Made by a program: the position numbers and the translations under genes. Shown here piece after piece: positions 1-9,103 of a stretch of DNA of 64,000 nt (position 1 is its first letter; every line of letters starts with the position of its first letter). The DNA is taken from contig NZ_RBXT01000001.1 of the NCBI RefSeq assembly GCF_003635045.1, forward strand, positions 2,232,001 through 2,296,000. The letters run 5' to 3'. This stretch comes from Terracoccus luteus. Lineage in GTDB: Bacteria > Actinomycetota > Actinomycetes > Actinomycetales > Dermatophilaceae. Below the pieces are notes generated by a model. That model saw nothing but the letters and a program-made list of their open reading frames with translations, was not told the origin of the DNA and did no database searches.

Positions 1-2
1 GC

Positions 3-137
3 CCCCGGGGCTGCACCCACGACGAGCCCGAGTGCGCCCTCGACGAGTGGGTGGAACAGGGTCGCGCGGGGGCCGCCGGCCCCTCGCGGCTCGAGTCGCT
101 GCGCCGGCTGCTGTCGAGCCGCTCGACGCCTGACTGA
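3..137 (+). CDS. rsgA: RsgA C-terminus (partial): ribosome small-subunit GTPase A
   Basis: This is the last 44 codons of a gene entering from the left edge, ending in TGA at 135-137. The visible tail has Cys-Thr-His early on and a second Cys eight residues after the first (C-T-H-D-E-P-E-C). That matches the CxHxxExxC end of the RsgA zinc knuckle, followed by a short Leu/Arg-rich helix. RsgA is a circularly permuted GTPase that helps mature the 30S subunit. Its position just before hisN fits the usual actinobacterial neighbourhood. The GTPase domain lies outside the window, so identification rests on the zinc-knuckle tail and context. Confidence 0.8.
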   Translation, partial: PRGCTHDEPECALDEWVEQGRAGAAGPSRLESLRRLLSSRSTPD

Positions 138-190
138 GCCGCGGCGCAGGCGGGTCCGAGCCGCCCCGGCCCCCCGGTAGGTTGGGCCGG

Positions 191-994
191 GTGACCTCCT
201 ACGACGACGACCTCCGCCTGGCGCACGTGCTCGCCGACGCCGTGGAGAGGGTGACGACCTCGCGCTTCCTCGCCGCCGACCTCGTCGTCGAGAGCAAGCC
301 CGACCTCACCCCGGTGACCGACGCCGACCGTGCCGCCGAGGAGCTGATCCGCAGCCAGCTCAAGCGGACCCGTCCGCGGGACGCGGTCGAGGGCGAGGAG
401 TTCGACACCACGGGCCGCGGCCAGCGCCGCTGGGTCATCGACCCCATTGACGGCACGAAGAACTTCGTCCGCGGTGTCCCGGTGTGGGCCACCCTCATCG
501 GCCTCGTCGACGAGGGCCGCCCCGTGCTCGGCCTCGTCTCGGCGCCGGCGCTGCAGCGCCGCTGGTGGGCCGCCGTCGGATCCGGAGCCTGGACCGGGCG
601 CTCCCTCACCTCGGCGCGCCGCATCTCGGTCTCGAAGGTGAGCGACCTCTCCGACGCCTCGATGAGCCACTCGTCGCTCGGCGGCTGGCGCGAGCGGGGG
701 CGGGGCGCCGAGGTGCTCACGCTCATGGACGACTGCTGGCGCAGCCGCGCCTACGGCGACTTCTGGTCGTACATGCTCGTCGCCGAGGGCGCGGTCGACA
801 TCGCCGCCGAGCCCGAGCTGGAGGTCCACGACATGGCCGCCCTCGTGCCCATCGTCGAGGAGGCCGGCGGCCGCTTCACCGGTCTCGACGGCCGCCCCGG
901 GTGCTGGAGCGGCAACGCCCTCGCCACCAACGGGCTGCTGCACGACGAGGTGCTCGCGCGCATCGGCCTGCCGGCACGGGAGGGCTCGGGATGA
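191..994 (+). CDS. hisN: HisN-type histidinol-phosphatase (inositol monophosphatase family)
   Basis: A 267-residue member of the FIG/inositol-monophosphatase superfamily, predicted to remove phosphate from L-histidinol phosphate in histidine synthesis with Mg2+. The metal motif WVIDPIDGTKNF lies near residue 85. An acidic Glu-Gly-Glu-Glu stretch sits about 15 residues before it, and the C-terminal metal site (EVHDMAALVPIVEEAGG) is intact. The length is normal for the family. GTG at 191 is preferred over a TTG three codons upstream because family members start close to the Tyr-Asp-Asp helix. The stop overlaps the ATG of the next gene (ATGA), so the two are probably translationally coupled. Other IMPase-family substrates cannot be excluded, but the rsgA neighbour supports HisN. 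Confidence 0.88.
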   Translation: MTSYDDDLRLAHVLADAVERVTTSRFLAADLVVESKPDLTPVTDADRAAEELIRSQLKRTRPRDAVEGEEFDTTGRGQRRWVIDPIDGTKNFVRGVPVWATLIGLVDEGRPVLGLVSAPALQRRWWAAVGSGAWTGRSLTSARRISVSKVSDLSDASMSHSSLGGWRERGRGAEVLTLMDDCWRSRAYGDFWSYMLVAEGAVDIAAEPELEVHDMAALVPIVEEAGGRFTGLDGRPGCWSGNALATNGLLHDEVLARIGLPAREGSG

Positions 995-1563
995 CGGAGC
1001 CCGAGCGCCCCCGCGCCGTCGTGCGGCGGGCCACCCCCGACGACTCCGCCGCCCTCGCGCGGGTCGCGGCGGCCACCTTCGCGCTGGCCTGCCCGCCCGG
1101 CATGGCCATCGAGCGCATCGACGCCTTCATCGACGGGGTGCTCTCACGCGCCCGTTTCGACGACTACCTCGCCGACCCCGACCGGGTCGTCCTGCTCGCC
1201 GAGGCCGACAGCGCCGGTGACGCCGCCGTGGGCTACGCCATGCTCGTGGCCGCCGAGCCGGGTGATCCCGACGTGGCCGCCGCGGTGACCCGCCGGCCCA
1301 CCGTCGAGCTGAGCAAGATCTACGTGCTGCCGCAGGCGCACGGCACGGGGGCCGCCGCCCGGCTCATGGCCGCCGGCCTTCGGTGGGCCGGTGAGCGCGG
1401 CGCGGCGGGTGTGTGGCTCGGCGTCAACCAGCAGAACGAGCGGGCCCAGCGCTTCTACCGCAAGTCGGGGTTCGAGGTCGTCGGCACGAAGCGCTTCCTC
1501 GTCGGCGACGCCTACGAGGACGACTTCGTCATGGAACGCCCGCTGCCCGCGGGCGACGCCTGA
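991..1563 (+). CDS. GNAT family N-acetyltransferase
   Basis: A 190-residue GNAT enzyme expected to transfer an acyl group from acetyl-CoA to an unidentified amine. The fold is seen in the beta-4 strand (VELSKIYVLPQAHGTGAAARLM), where a Gln/His-Gly-Thr-Gly-Ala loop is the pyrophosphate-binding segment. This is followed by GVWLGVNQQNERAQRFYRKSGF, the classical C-terminal NxxAxxFYxxxGF signature. The ATG at 991 overlaps the hisN stop. A larger open frame runs upstream but lies antisense or out of frame to hisN and is not coding. The substrate is unknown. Sequence alone does not separate RimI-like protein acetylation from small-molecule acetylation. Confidence 0.85.
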   Translation: MTEPERPRAVVRRATPDDSAALARVAAATFALACPPGMAIERIDAFIDGVLSRARFDDYLADPDRVVLLAEADSAGDAAVGYAMLVAAEPGDPDVAAAVTRRPTVELSKIYVLPQAHGTGAAARLMAAGLRWAGERGAAGVWLGVNQQNERAQRFYRKSGFEVVGTKRFLVGDAYEDDFVMERPLPAGDA

Positions 1564-1599
1564 CACCGCCGCCGGACTCCCCCGAGCCGGTGGCGACCC

Positions 1600-3006
1600 T
1601 CAGTCGCGCACCACGGTGACGGGCCCGAGCCCCAACGCCTCGACCTGCTCGGCATGGGCCGACGCGTCACCGACGACGACGATCGTCCAGCCCGCGCCAC
1701 GCGACCCCGTGCCGATGCCGGCCCCGGACGCGAAACGGGCCCACGCGGCATCCACCCGCTCGCTCGTGACCGTGGCGAGGTCGTGCAGGTTCGAGGTCGT
1801 GAACTCCGTCGTGCGGCCGTCGAGGGCCATGCTCACGGCCTCGTCGGCGATGGCGTCGGCGGTGGCGTAGCGGCCCGGCGCCGTCTTGGAGATGAAGTCG
1901 ACCCCCATGCGCACCTCCTCGTCGGTGAAGCCGCCGGAGGCGCCCTCGAGGATGTCGACGAGCAGGCCGACCGACTCCGCCGTCACGTCGGCGCGCACCG
2001 AGCCGTACGTCAGGAAGCTCCCGCCGCCGCGGCGGGGCCGGAAGACCGAGCGGGCGCCGTAGGTGTAGCCCTTCTCCTCGCGCAGCACCGCGTCGACGCG
2101 CGCCGTGGGCGAGCCGCCGAGCACGAAGGCGAGGGCCGGGTAGGGCGCCCAGCCGCCCGGCGCCGAGCGGTCGGGGCCGGGCGCGCCGACGACGAAGTCG
2201 CTCTGCACGGCTCCGGGGCGGTCGACGAGCACGATGTGGGCGCGGTCGGCCGCGTAGCGCGTCGTGCGCTCGACGTGGCGCCCCCTAGCCGGTCCGCTGC
2301 GCCAGCCGCCGAGCGCGGCCTCCACGAGGGCCGGGACGTCGAGGCCGTCGAGGTCGCCGGCGACGACGATCGTCGAGCCGGATGCCGTGACGTGGGCCCC
2401 GTGGTGCGCCACGACGTCGTCGCGGGTCACCGCACCTACGGTGGCGGCCGAGCCGCCCGTGGGCCGCGAGATCCGCTCGTCGTCGGCGTAGAAGGTGTCG
2501 ACGAACGCGAGCATCGCCCGGGCCGCGCCGACCGAGCGCTCGTGCTCGATCTCGGCCAGCCGGCTGCGCACGTGGCGGGCCACCTCGACGGCCGGGAAGG
2601 CGGGCTCGGTGAGCACCTGGCGCAGCAGGTCGAGGGCCGGCTCGAGGGTGCCCTTGACGACGTCGAGGTCGATGGACAGGCCGGAGTCGGAGACGCCCGC
2701 GCCGTACCCGATGCCCTTGCGCTCGAGCAGGCTCTGGAACTCCTCGGCGGTGTGGTGCTCGGTGCCCTCGTCGAGGGTGCGAGCCATGATCGTCCCGACG
2801 CCCTCCCGGTCGCGCGGCTCGCTGTCGAGCGGCACCGGCACACCGAGGCGCACCGAGAGCACGTACTGCCCGGGGACGTCGTAGGTGAGCAGCCGCAGCC
2901 CGTTGGGCAGGTCGTGCGTGCCGGCCGGGGGGAAGTCCCACGGCGCCGGCGGCTCGACGGTGGGGCGGGGCACGGCCACGGCGTCGTCGGAGGTGAGGGT
3001 GCTCAT
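1600..3006 (-). CDS. M16 peptidase homologue, non-catalytic partner subunit
   Basis: A 468-residue M16 (pitrilysin/insulinase) protein. It has the two-lobe layout but no HxxEH zinc motif in the N-terminal lobe. It keeps the Arg/Tyr element characteristic of the partner half (REEKGYTYGARSVF, around residue 310), which binds substrate backbone in the heterodimer. Its start overlaps the stop of the upstream HxxEH-containing gene, so the two probably form one obligate dimer. This is the arrangement known for alpha/beta M16B peptidases. The cytosolic peptide substrate is unknown. GTG/ATG choice at 3006 is supported by the ATGA overlap. Confidence 0.85.
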   Translation of the reverse strand: MSTLTSDDAVAVPRPTVEPPAPWDFPPAGTHDLPNGLRLLTYDVPGQYVLSVRLGVPVPLDSEPRDREGVGTIMARTLDEGTEHHTAEEFQSLLERKGIGYGAGVSDSGLSIDLDVVKGTLEPALDLLRQVLTEPAFPAVEVARHVRSRLAEIEHERSVGAARAMLAFVDTFYADDERISRPTGGSAATVGAVTRDDVVAHHGAHVTASGSTIVVAGDLDGLDVPALVEAALGGWRSGPARGRHVERTTRYAADRAHIVLVDRPGAVQSDFVVGAPGPDRSAPGGWAPYPALAFVLGGSPTARVDAVLREEKGYTYGARSVFRPRRGGGSFLTYGSVRADVTAESVGLLVDILEGASGGFTDEEVRMGVDFISKTAPGRYATADAIADEAVSMALDGRTTEFTTSNLHDLATVTSERVDAAWARFASGAGIGTGSRGAGWTIVVVGDASAHAEQVEALGLGPVTVVRD

Positions 3007-4346
3007 GCCGCGGCCTCCTGCGTGCGTCCGTCACGCGGTTCGCCGTCGTCGTGCGGGTCACCGTCGTCGCGCTGGTCGCGGTCGGTGAGGTAGCGCACCA
3101 CCGCGCGCGAACCGGGGTCCAGCCATGCGGCCGCGGCGGCCCGGACGTCCTCGGCCGTGACGGCGGCGAGCTGGTCGACGTAGGTGTTGACGTAGCCCGG
3201 GTCGCCGGTGAGCATCGCGTGGTGGCTGAGGTGGTCGGCCCGCTCCTCGATGCTCGCCAGGGCACTCAGCCACGAACGCTCGGTGTCGGCGACCACGGAC
3301 TCGAGCTCGACGGCATCCGGGCCCTCGGCGATGAAGCGGGTCAGCTCCTCGCACACGGCGGTCTCGACGGCGTCGGGGTCGGCGCCCTCGGCGACGTCGG
3401 CGGTGATGGCACCGAGGCCGACACCGTCGACCAGGCCCATGCTCCAGCCGCTCACCGACACCGCCGTCTCGTCATTCCGCACGAGCCGGCGCATGAGGCG
3501 CGAGCTGGCGAGGCCGCCCACGACGTCGAGGGCGACCGTCGTGGCGAGGTACTCGGGGGTCGCGTCGACGGGGATGCGGAAGGCGAGGTAGACGCGGTCG
3601 TTCGGGACGTCGCCGACGCGGTCGAGGCGCACGACGTCAGCGAGCGGGGGCAGCTGCTCGTGACGGCCCCGGCGCTGCAGCTCGATGGCGGGCAGGGCGC
3701 CGAAGTAGCGCTCGGCCGCGGCGAAGCCCGCCTCGGGGGTGACGTCGCCGACGAGCGTGAGCACCGTGTTGTTGGGGCCGTAGTGCGCGCGGAAGAAGGC
3801 GTGCACGTCGTCGACGGTGGCGGCGTCGAGGTCGTCCATCGAGCCGATCGTCGGGTGGTGGTACGGGTGGTCGGCGGGGAACACGGTGGCGTAGAGGTCG
3901 ATGAGCGCGCTGCCGTAGGGCACGTTGTCGTACCGCTGGCGCTTCTCCTCCTTGACGACGTCGCGCTGGTTGTCGAGATTCTCCTGCGTCACGGCGTCGA
4001 GCAGGTGGCCGTGCCGGTCGGCCTCGAGCCACAGCGCGAGGTCGAGCGCGCCTGTCGGCACCGTCTCGAAGTAGTTCGTGCGGTCGAACCACGTCGTCGC
4101 GTTGAGGCGCGCCCCCTGCGCCATGAGGGCCGAGAAGTGCTCCCCCGAGGCGACGTTGCGGCTGCCCTGGAACATGAGGTGCTCGAAGAGGTGGGCGAAC
4201 CCGGTGCGCCCCGGGGTCTCGTGGCGCGAGCCGACCCCGACCCAGAGGTTGACGGCGACGTTGGGCACCGTGTGGTCCTCGGAGACGACGACGCGCAGGC
4301 CGTTGGCGAGGGTCCGCTCGACGATGGGATAGGAGATCGGGGTCAC
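3003..4346 (-). CDS. M16 zinc metallopeptidase, catalytic subunit
   Basis: A 447-residue M16B peptidase carrying the inverted zinc motif in HLFEHLMFQG (around residue 51) and the downstream Glu region (ENLDNQRDVVKEEKRQR) that supplies the third ligand. It is predicted to cleave peptides together with the downstream non-catalytic partner, with which it overlaps by 4 bp. The GTG at 4346 sits directly against a GAGGAG Shine-Dalgarno run. That spacing is tight, but the N-terminus (ISYPIVERTLANGLRVVV) matches the family and no better start is visible. It is divergent from the Mrr-like gene. Related proteins include processing peptidase-like PqqL/YmxG members. Confidence 0.9.
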   Translation of the reverse strand: MTPISYPIVERTLANGLRVVVSEDHTVPNVAVNLWVGVGSRHETPGRTGFAHLFEHLMFQGSRNVASGEHFSALMAQGARLNATTWFDRTNYFETVPTGALDLALWLEADRHGHLLDAVTQENLDNQRDVVKEEKRQRYDNVPYGSALIDLYATVFPADHPYHHPTIGSMDDLDAATVDDVHAFFRAHYGPNNTVLTLVGDVTPEAGFAAAERYFGALPAIELQRRGRHEQLPPLADVVRLDRVGDVPNDRVYLAFRIPVDATPEYLATTVALDVVGGLASSRLMRRLVRNDETAVSVSGWSMGLVDGVGLGAITADVAEGADPDAVETAVCEELTRFIAEGPDAVELESVVADTERSWLSALASIEERADHLSHHAMLTGDPGYVNTYVDQLAAVTAEDVRAAAAAWLDPGSRAVVRYLTDRDQRDDGDPHDDGEPRDGRTQEAAA

Positions 4347-4527
4347 CTCCTCAACCTACGTGACACCCCCGACCGCCACCCGTCGGTCTCCCCCTGCGGG
4401 AGCGTGCGGGAGCGTGACGTGAGCGTGTCGGGAACCCGGCGGCGACCCGCCGACGTCCTCGCCCTGCGGGGCGGGCGGGAACGTACCCTCGTCCCCAGGC
4501 AGGCGGGACACGTGCAGCGACGGGGGG

Positions 4528-5547
4528 ATGCCGGTGAGCGAGCGACCGGGGGACGTGCAGATCGACTCGAGCCAGGCCGCGACGCTCAACGCCGCCGCGT
4601 GGCTGCGTCATTGGGGCCACCCGGACGCCCAGGCGACCGACCGCGGGGCCGACGGGGCGGTCGACGTGTGGTCGACGACGGCGCTGGCCCGGGTCTCGTT
4701 CGAGGCCGCGCCGGTCGGGGCCGACACCGTGGCCGCCGTCGTGGCGGCGGCCGCCCGTGACGGAGGCAAGCGGCCCTACGTCTTCTCCGGCGCCGGCTTC
4801 ACCGCGCAGGCCGTGGCCCACGCCGACGCCGTCGGGGCCGCGCTCGTCCGCTACGACCTGCGGGGCGGGGTGACGCCGGCGAGCTCGGCCGCCCCCGGTC
4901 TCGGGGTCGTCCCGGGGGCGGCCGGTGTGCCGCCCACCGCTCCCCTGCCGACGTCGGTGGACGCCGAGGCCAGGCACCGCCTGCTGCTTCGGGCGTTGCC
5001 GTCCTTCCCCCGCGACCAGGTGCGGTGGTGGACCAGGACCGCGTACGAGCACTCGGTCTCGAGCCGGTCGGCGCCGGCCGGCGGCTGGTGGCGGCGCAAC
5101 TGGACGTTCACCGCCGCCGGTGTCCTCGGCCTGTCGACGGTCAACAACATCGCCCAGGCGGCCACCGAGACGATCCCCGCCAACCCGGGCGGCAACGTCA
5201 CCACGCTCTTCATCGCCGGGGGCCTGACCTTCCTCGGCGTGCGTCGGCGTCGGCGGGCGGAAGCCTGGCGTCGGCACCAGGCCCGGCCGACGGGCGTGCA
5301 CGAGCTGCCCAGCGAGGTCGCCGACGTCGTGCTCAACCTGCCGACCGTCGCCCACCACGGCGCCCCGTCGACGGTGGCGCAGTTCGAGCGGGTGCGGGCC
5401 GAGCTCGACTCCTACCTCGAGGAGGGCGAGTTCGTCACCGACGCGCTCGTCTGGGCCTACTACGTCCGGCCCCAGTCGGCCGGCACGCTGCGAGACTGGG
5501 TCGACTCCCGCCCGGCCCGGATGGCCCAGGTGCCGCGCGGCTGGTGA
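4528..5547 (+). CDS. Membrane-anchored Mrr-like (restriction endonuclease fold) protein, degraded active site
   Basis: A 339-residue protein. Residues about 10-120 look like an Mrr_cat/PD-(D/E)xK domain, with WLRHWGHPDAQATDRGADG, then Val-Asp-Val, and later PYVFSGAGFTAQAVAHADAVG, all typical Mrr landmarks. The catalytic (E/Q)xK triplet that should follow the Asp strand reads Arg-Val-Ser in ALARVSFEA, so the catalytic Lys is lost. Residues about 195-235 contain two hydrophobic stretches with an Arg-rich follow-up (RRRRRAEAWRRH), suggesting membrane attachment. The C-terminal region has no recognised motif. Expected role: DNA binding or a structural role, not cleavage. A start at GTG 4534 is also possible. 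Confidence 0.6.
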   Translation: MPVSERPGDVQIDSSQAATLNAAAWLRHWGHPDAQATDRGADGAVDVWSTTALARVSFEAAPVGADTVAAVVAAAARDGGKRPYVFSGAGFTAQAVAHADAVGAALVRYDLRGGVTPASSAAPGLGVVPGAAGVPPTAPLPTSVDAEARHRLLLRALPSFPRDQVRWWTRTAYEHSVSSRSAPAGGWWRRNWTFTAAGVLGLSTVNNIAQAATETIPANPGGNVTTLFIAGGLTFLGVRRRRRAEAWRRHQARPTGVHELPSEVADVVLNLPTVAHHGAPSTVAQFERVRAELDSYLEEGEFVTDALVWAYYVRPQSAGTLRDWVDSRPARMAQVPRGW

Positions 5548-5612
5548 CGCCAGCGTCACGGCCGCCCTCGCGACCTGTCTGACGGCTGCGGCCGCGGCGA
5601 CAGGCTCAGGGA

Positions 5613-5652
5613 ACGACGAAGGCCCGGACCGTGTGGTCCGGGCCTTCGTCGT
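5613..5652. terminator. Bidirectional hairpin terminator
   Basis: Perfect 18-bp inverted repeat (5613-5630 with 5635-5652) around a GTGT loop, placed between the converging Mrr-like gene and the initiator tRNA gene. There is no long T tract, as is common in high-GC actinobacteria. It probably serves both transcripts. Confidence 0.8.
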
Positions 5653-5659
5653 GACACGT

Positions 5660-5736
5660 TGGTAGCGGGGGCAGGATTTGAACCTGCGACCTCCGGGTTA
5701 TGAGCCCGGCGAGCTACCGAGCTGCTCCACCCCGCG
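5660..5736 (-). tRNA. Initiator tRNA-fMet (CAT)
   Basis: A 77-nt cloverleaf on the minus strand with CAT anticodon, encoded CCA, and GGTTCAAATCC T arm. Initiator features are present. The 1:72 pair is unpaired (C1 against U72), and the anticodon stem carries three G-C pairs (GGGCTCATAACCC). These separate it from elongator tRNA-Met. Confidence 0.95.
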
Positions 5737-5748
5737 TCGGTGATCCCT

Positions 5749-5777
5749 ACGGTACAAGACCGCGGCGGTCACACCAA
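5749..5777 (-). promoter_or_regulatory. Probable sigma-70-type promoter of the initiator tRNA
   Basis: On the minus strand, TTGGTG (5777-5772) is followed after exactly 17 bp by TACCGT (5754-5749), fitting TTGNNN-N17-TANNNT. The tRNA 5' end lies 12 nt beyond the -10 box, leaving a short trimmed leader. This is prediction by pattern only. Confidence 0.6.
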
Positions 5778-5804
5778 ATCGCGTCGTGCAGCAGCCCGGC
5801 CCGG

Positions 5805-8800
5805 CTACGGGTTGCCCGTCGCGGTGTCGCGCGGCGAGGCCCCGACAGCGCGCTCGAGCGCCGCCTTGAGCTTCTCCTGCGCGGCGCCGTAGGCGGTGAA
5901 GTCGCCCGCCTTGAGGGCGGCCTGACCCTCGGCGTACGCCGTCTCGGCGTCCTGCAGCGCCTGCTGCAGCACGGCCGGGTTCGGCGTCCCCGACGGGGCG
6001 GGGGTGCTCGCCGACGGGGCCGGCGACGACGGGGTGGCGCTCGGCGTGCCCGACGGCGTCCCGCTGGGGGTGCCGGTCGGGGTGTCCGGCGTCTCGGTGC
6101 CGTTGTCACCGGCGTTCGCGCCCGACTCGCCCCCGAAGAGGTCGTTGAGCGCCGCGTCGAGCGAGCCGGCCCACGCGATCTTCGAGCCGAACGCCACGGC
6201 CACCGCCGACAGGCGCGGGTAGGAGCCCGACCCGGCCGACTTCGCCTGCACGTAGATGGGCTGCACGTAGAGCAGGCCACCGCCGACGGGCAGGGTCAGC
6301 TGGTTGCCGAAGATGACGTTGGCGCCGGTCGAGCTCGTCGTCGAGATGAACTGCGCGAGGGTCAGCTGTCGGCCCAGGCTCGCGTCGTTCGAGGTCACCG
6401 TCGAGCTGCGCATGTCGTTGTAGACCTGCCCCGGGCCCTTGACGTTCTGCCCCGTCGTCTCGAGCAGCCTCAGGGTGCCGTAGCTGCTCGACTTCTTGCC
6501 GTCCTCGCTGCCGGCGTCGCCGTCGACCGCGATGAAGCCCGAGAGCACGTTGCGGTCACCGGTCGGCATGAAGGTCGAGGTGAGCGAGAAGGCGGGCGCG
6601 CTCTGCCCCGGCATGGCGAGGGACAGGTAGTACGGCGGCTGCACCGGGTTGACGAGCGCGGCCTGCTGCTGCGTCGGGTCGTCGGGCACGCGCCAGAAGT
6701 TCTGGCCGCCGTAGAAGGAGTTGGCGTCGGTGTCGTGGTAGCGCGTGAGCAGCTGGCGCTGCACCTTGAAGAGGTCCTCGGGGTAGCGCAGGTGCTGCAT
6801 GAGGGAGCCCTTGATGTCCGAGAGCGGCTTGACGCTGTCGGGGAAGATCGACATCCAGGCCTTCAGCACCGGGTCGCTCTCGTCCCACTGGTAGAGCGTG
6901 ACGGTGCCGTCGTACGCGTCGACGGTCGCCTTGACCGAGTTGCGCACGTAGTTGACCTGGCCGGCCTGCACGGCCTGCACCGAGCGGCGAGTGCTCGTCA
7001 CGGCGTCCTCGGTGACGCTGTCGAGGGTCGTCATCTCCGAGTACGGGTAACCGGAGGAGGTCGTGTAGCCGTCGAGCACCCACAGCACGCGACCGTCGAC
7101 GATCGTCGGGTAGGCGTTGCCGTCGAGCGTCAGCCACGGCGCGACGCGCTGCACCCGCTCGCGCGGGGTGCGGTGGTCGAGGATGCGCGAGTCGTTGGTG
7201 ACGGCATCCGACAACAGGAAGTTGATCTCGCGGTACTTGACCGCGTAGGCGATCCGCTTGACCGCGTCGAGCTGCACGCCGCCGAGCCCGTCGTACTCGT
7301 TCGTCTTCTGACCGGTGCCGGCGGGGTCCGGGAAGTCGAACTCCTTCTTGCCGCCGCCGACGATGGAGTACTCGGGCGAGCTCTCACCGAAGTAGATGCG
7401 CGGCTGGTAGTCGCCGAGCAGGCCCTTGCTACCGATCTGCGACTCGATGAAGGTCGGCTCGCCGTTGTCCTCACGGGTGTTGCCGCGAGCAGCGACGAGG
7501 CCGTAGCCGTGCGTGTACACCGTGTGGTCGTTGAGCCAGTTGCGCTGCCCGTCGGGCACGCCGTCGAGGTCGAGCTCGCGCGCGGCCACGACGGTGTCGG
7601 TCGAGGTGCCGTCGATGTCGTAGCGGTCGACGTCGAGCACGTCGGCGAACTGGTAGTAGCCCTTGCTCGCCTCGAGCTGCTTGAACGTCGGGCTGACGAC
7701 GTTGGGGTCGATGAGCCGGATGCCGGGGACGGTCGCCGCGTCGGCGGCGAGCTGCCCGGGGGCGGCGACGTCCTTGGTGCTGTAGCCCTTGACCTCGGTC
7801 GCGTCGAATCCGTAGGCGGCCCGGGTCGCGTCGATGTTGCGCTGGATGTACGGCACCTCGAGCGACTTCTCCGAGGGCTTGACCTTGAGCGACTGCACGA
7901 GTGCCGGGTAGATGCCGCCGACCGCGACGACGATGACGGCGAGGGTGGCGACGCCGACGACGGGCAGGCGCCACGAGCGGGTCCAGATGACGGTGAGGAA
8001 GAGGACGGCGCACATGACGGCGGCCAGCGCGAGGATGCCCTTCGTCGGGATGACGGCGTGCGACTCCGTGTACTGGATGCCGGTCATGCGCGTCGACTGC
8101 GCGGTGGCGAGGTTGTAGCGGTCGACCCAGAAGCCGACGGCGCGCACGAGCACGAGCGCGGCCGCGATGACCGACAGGTGCACGCGGGCGGCCTGCGTCG
8201 AGCGCGTGCGCTGCCCGGCGACGATGCCGCCGTAGAGGTAGTGCACGAACGCCGCGACGATGAAGCCGATGACGAGCACCATCGTCAGGAAGCCGATGAC
8301 GAAGTTGATCCACGGCAGGGTGAAGACGAAGAAGCCGATGTCCATCTGGAACTCGGGGTCCGTCGTGCCGAACGGCGTGCCGTTGCGCCAGAGCAGGAAG
8401 GTGTCCCACTGCGTGGCGGCCGACAGGCCGGCGAAGAGGCCGATGGCGAGCGGAGCGGCGATCGTCACGGTGCGGCGCATCGGCTCGACGACCTGGCGGT
8501 AGTGCTCCATCGCCTGGGTGTCGGGCGACGGCGCGTAGATCGGCCGGTTGCGGTAGGCGAAGTGGATGCTCGACCAGACGACGGCCGCCATGACGAGGCC
8601 GCCGACGACACCGAGCGCCACCTTGGCGACGATCTGCGTCGTGAACACGCCGGTGAAGGACACCGACTGGTACCAGAGCACCTCGGTCCAGAACTGGGCC
8701 GCGATGGCGAGCGCCACCGCGATCGCGGCCGCGACGACGAGCGCCGTCACGAGGGGCCGCCGGTTCGGGGGCTGCTGGGCCGCCTCGGGTCGTCGGGGCG

Positions 8801-8858
8801 GGCTCGGCTCGCCGCCGCCGGAGCTGGGCCGGGGTGGGCCGAAGTCGCTGTCACTCAC
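5805..8858 (-). CDS. UPF0182 family large membrane protein
   Basis: A 1017-residue protein of the UPF0182 family (Rv0064/Rv3193c type), function unknown. A Pro-rich cytoplasmic N-terminus precedes seven or so membrane spans within the first third (for example LVTALVVAAAIAVALAIAAQ). A large extracytoplasmic region with many Tyr/Trp/Asp motifs (YIQRNIDATRAAYGF) follows. The tail is low-complexity with repeated G-T-P-S units, then a coiled-coil-like Ala/Glu-rich end (about 960-1017). GTG at 8858 is chosen because the open frame upstream has no membrane-protein character and the family starts just before the Pro-rich stretch. It stands divergent to the PPA1309-like gene, as in other actinobacteria. 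Confidence 0.88.
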   Translation of the reverse strand: MSDSDFGPPRPSSGGGEPSPPRRPEAAQQPPNRRPLVTALVVAAAIAVALAIAAQFWTEVLWYQSVSFTGVFTTQIVAKVALGVVGGLVMAAVVWSSIHFAYRNRPIYAPSPDTQAMEHYRQVVEPMRRTVTIAAPLAIGLFAGLSAATQWDTFLLWRNGTPFGTTDPEFQMDIGFFVFTLPWINFVIGFLTMVLVIGFIVAAFVHYLYGGIVAGQRTRSTQAARVHLSVIAAALVLVRAVGFWVDRYNLATAQSTRMTGIQYTESHAVIPTKGILALAAVMCAVLFLTVIWTRSWRLPVVGVATLAVIVVAVGGIYPALVQSLKVKPSEKSLEVPYIQRNIDATRAAYGFDATEVKGYSTKDVAAPGQLAADAATVPGIRLIDPNVVSPTFKQLEASKGYYQFADVLDVDRYDIDGTSTDTVVAARELDLDGVPDGQRNWLNDHTVYTHGYGLVAARGNTREDNGEPTFIESQIGSKGLLGDYQPRIYFGESSPEYSIVGGGKKEFDFPDPAGTGQKTNEYDGLGGVQLDAVKRIAYAVKYREINFLLSDAVTNDSRILDHRTPRERVQRVAPWLTLDGNAYPTIVDGRVLWVLDGYTTSSGYPYSEMTTLDSVTEDAVTSTRRSVQAVQAGQVNYVRNSVKATVDAYDGTVTLYQWDESDPVLKAWMSIFPDSVKPLSDIKGSLMQHLRYPEDLFKVQRQLLTRYHDTDANSFYGGQNFWRVPDDPTQQQAALVNPVQPPYYLSLAMPGQSAPAFSLTSTFMPTGDRNVLSGFIAVDGDAGSEDGKKSSSYGTLRLLETTGQNVKGPGQVYNDMRSSTVTSNDASLGRQLTLAQFISTTSSTGANVIFGNQLTLPVGGGLLYVQPIYVQAKSAGSGSYPRLSAVAVAFGSKIAWAGSLDAALNDLFGGESGANAGDNGTETPDTPTGTPSGTPSGTPSATPSSPAPSASTPAPSGTPNPAVLQQALQDAETAYAEGQAALKAGDFTAYGAAQEKLKAALERAVGASPRDTATGNP

Positions 8859-9103
8859 GTGGTGTCTCGCCTCGTCGGGCTGGGCATGGTCGGGCGTGCC
8901 GGGCGGGACACGTGCGTACACCTGCGTGCAGATGCCCTCGACGGGATGCCGTAGGGGTGACCGCCCGCGCACACCTTAACCCGGGTCCGCGACGGTTCCG
9001 TGGGGCTGAGGGGCGCTCCCCCGGGAGCGTGACGACAGTGTGACCGACCCGTGACCGGGAGGTCGCCGGGCACCGTGACGGACGCGTGCGGCACGATGGG
9101 CGC

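Noticed and set aside
1654-4760. Long plus-strand frames across the M16 operon
   Set aside because: Antisense shadows with repetitive basic composition. The minus frames carry the HxxEH and Arg/Tyr motifs.
5700-8954. Plus-strand open frame of 1084 codons opposite the UPF0182 gene
   Set aside because: Composition is an antisense shadow of a long GC-rich gene (Arg/Gly/Asp/Val only) and shows no domain; the minus frame has membrane helices and family motifs.
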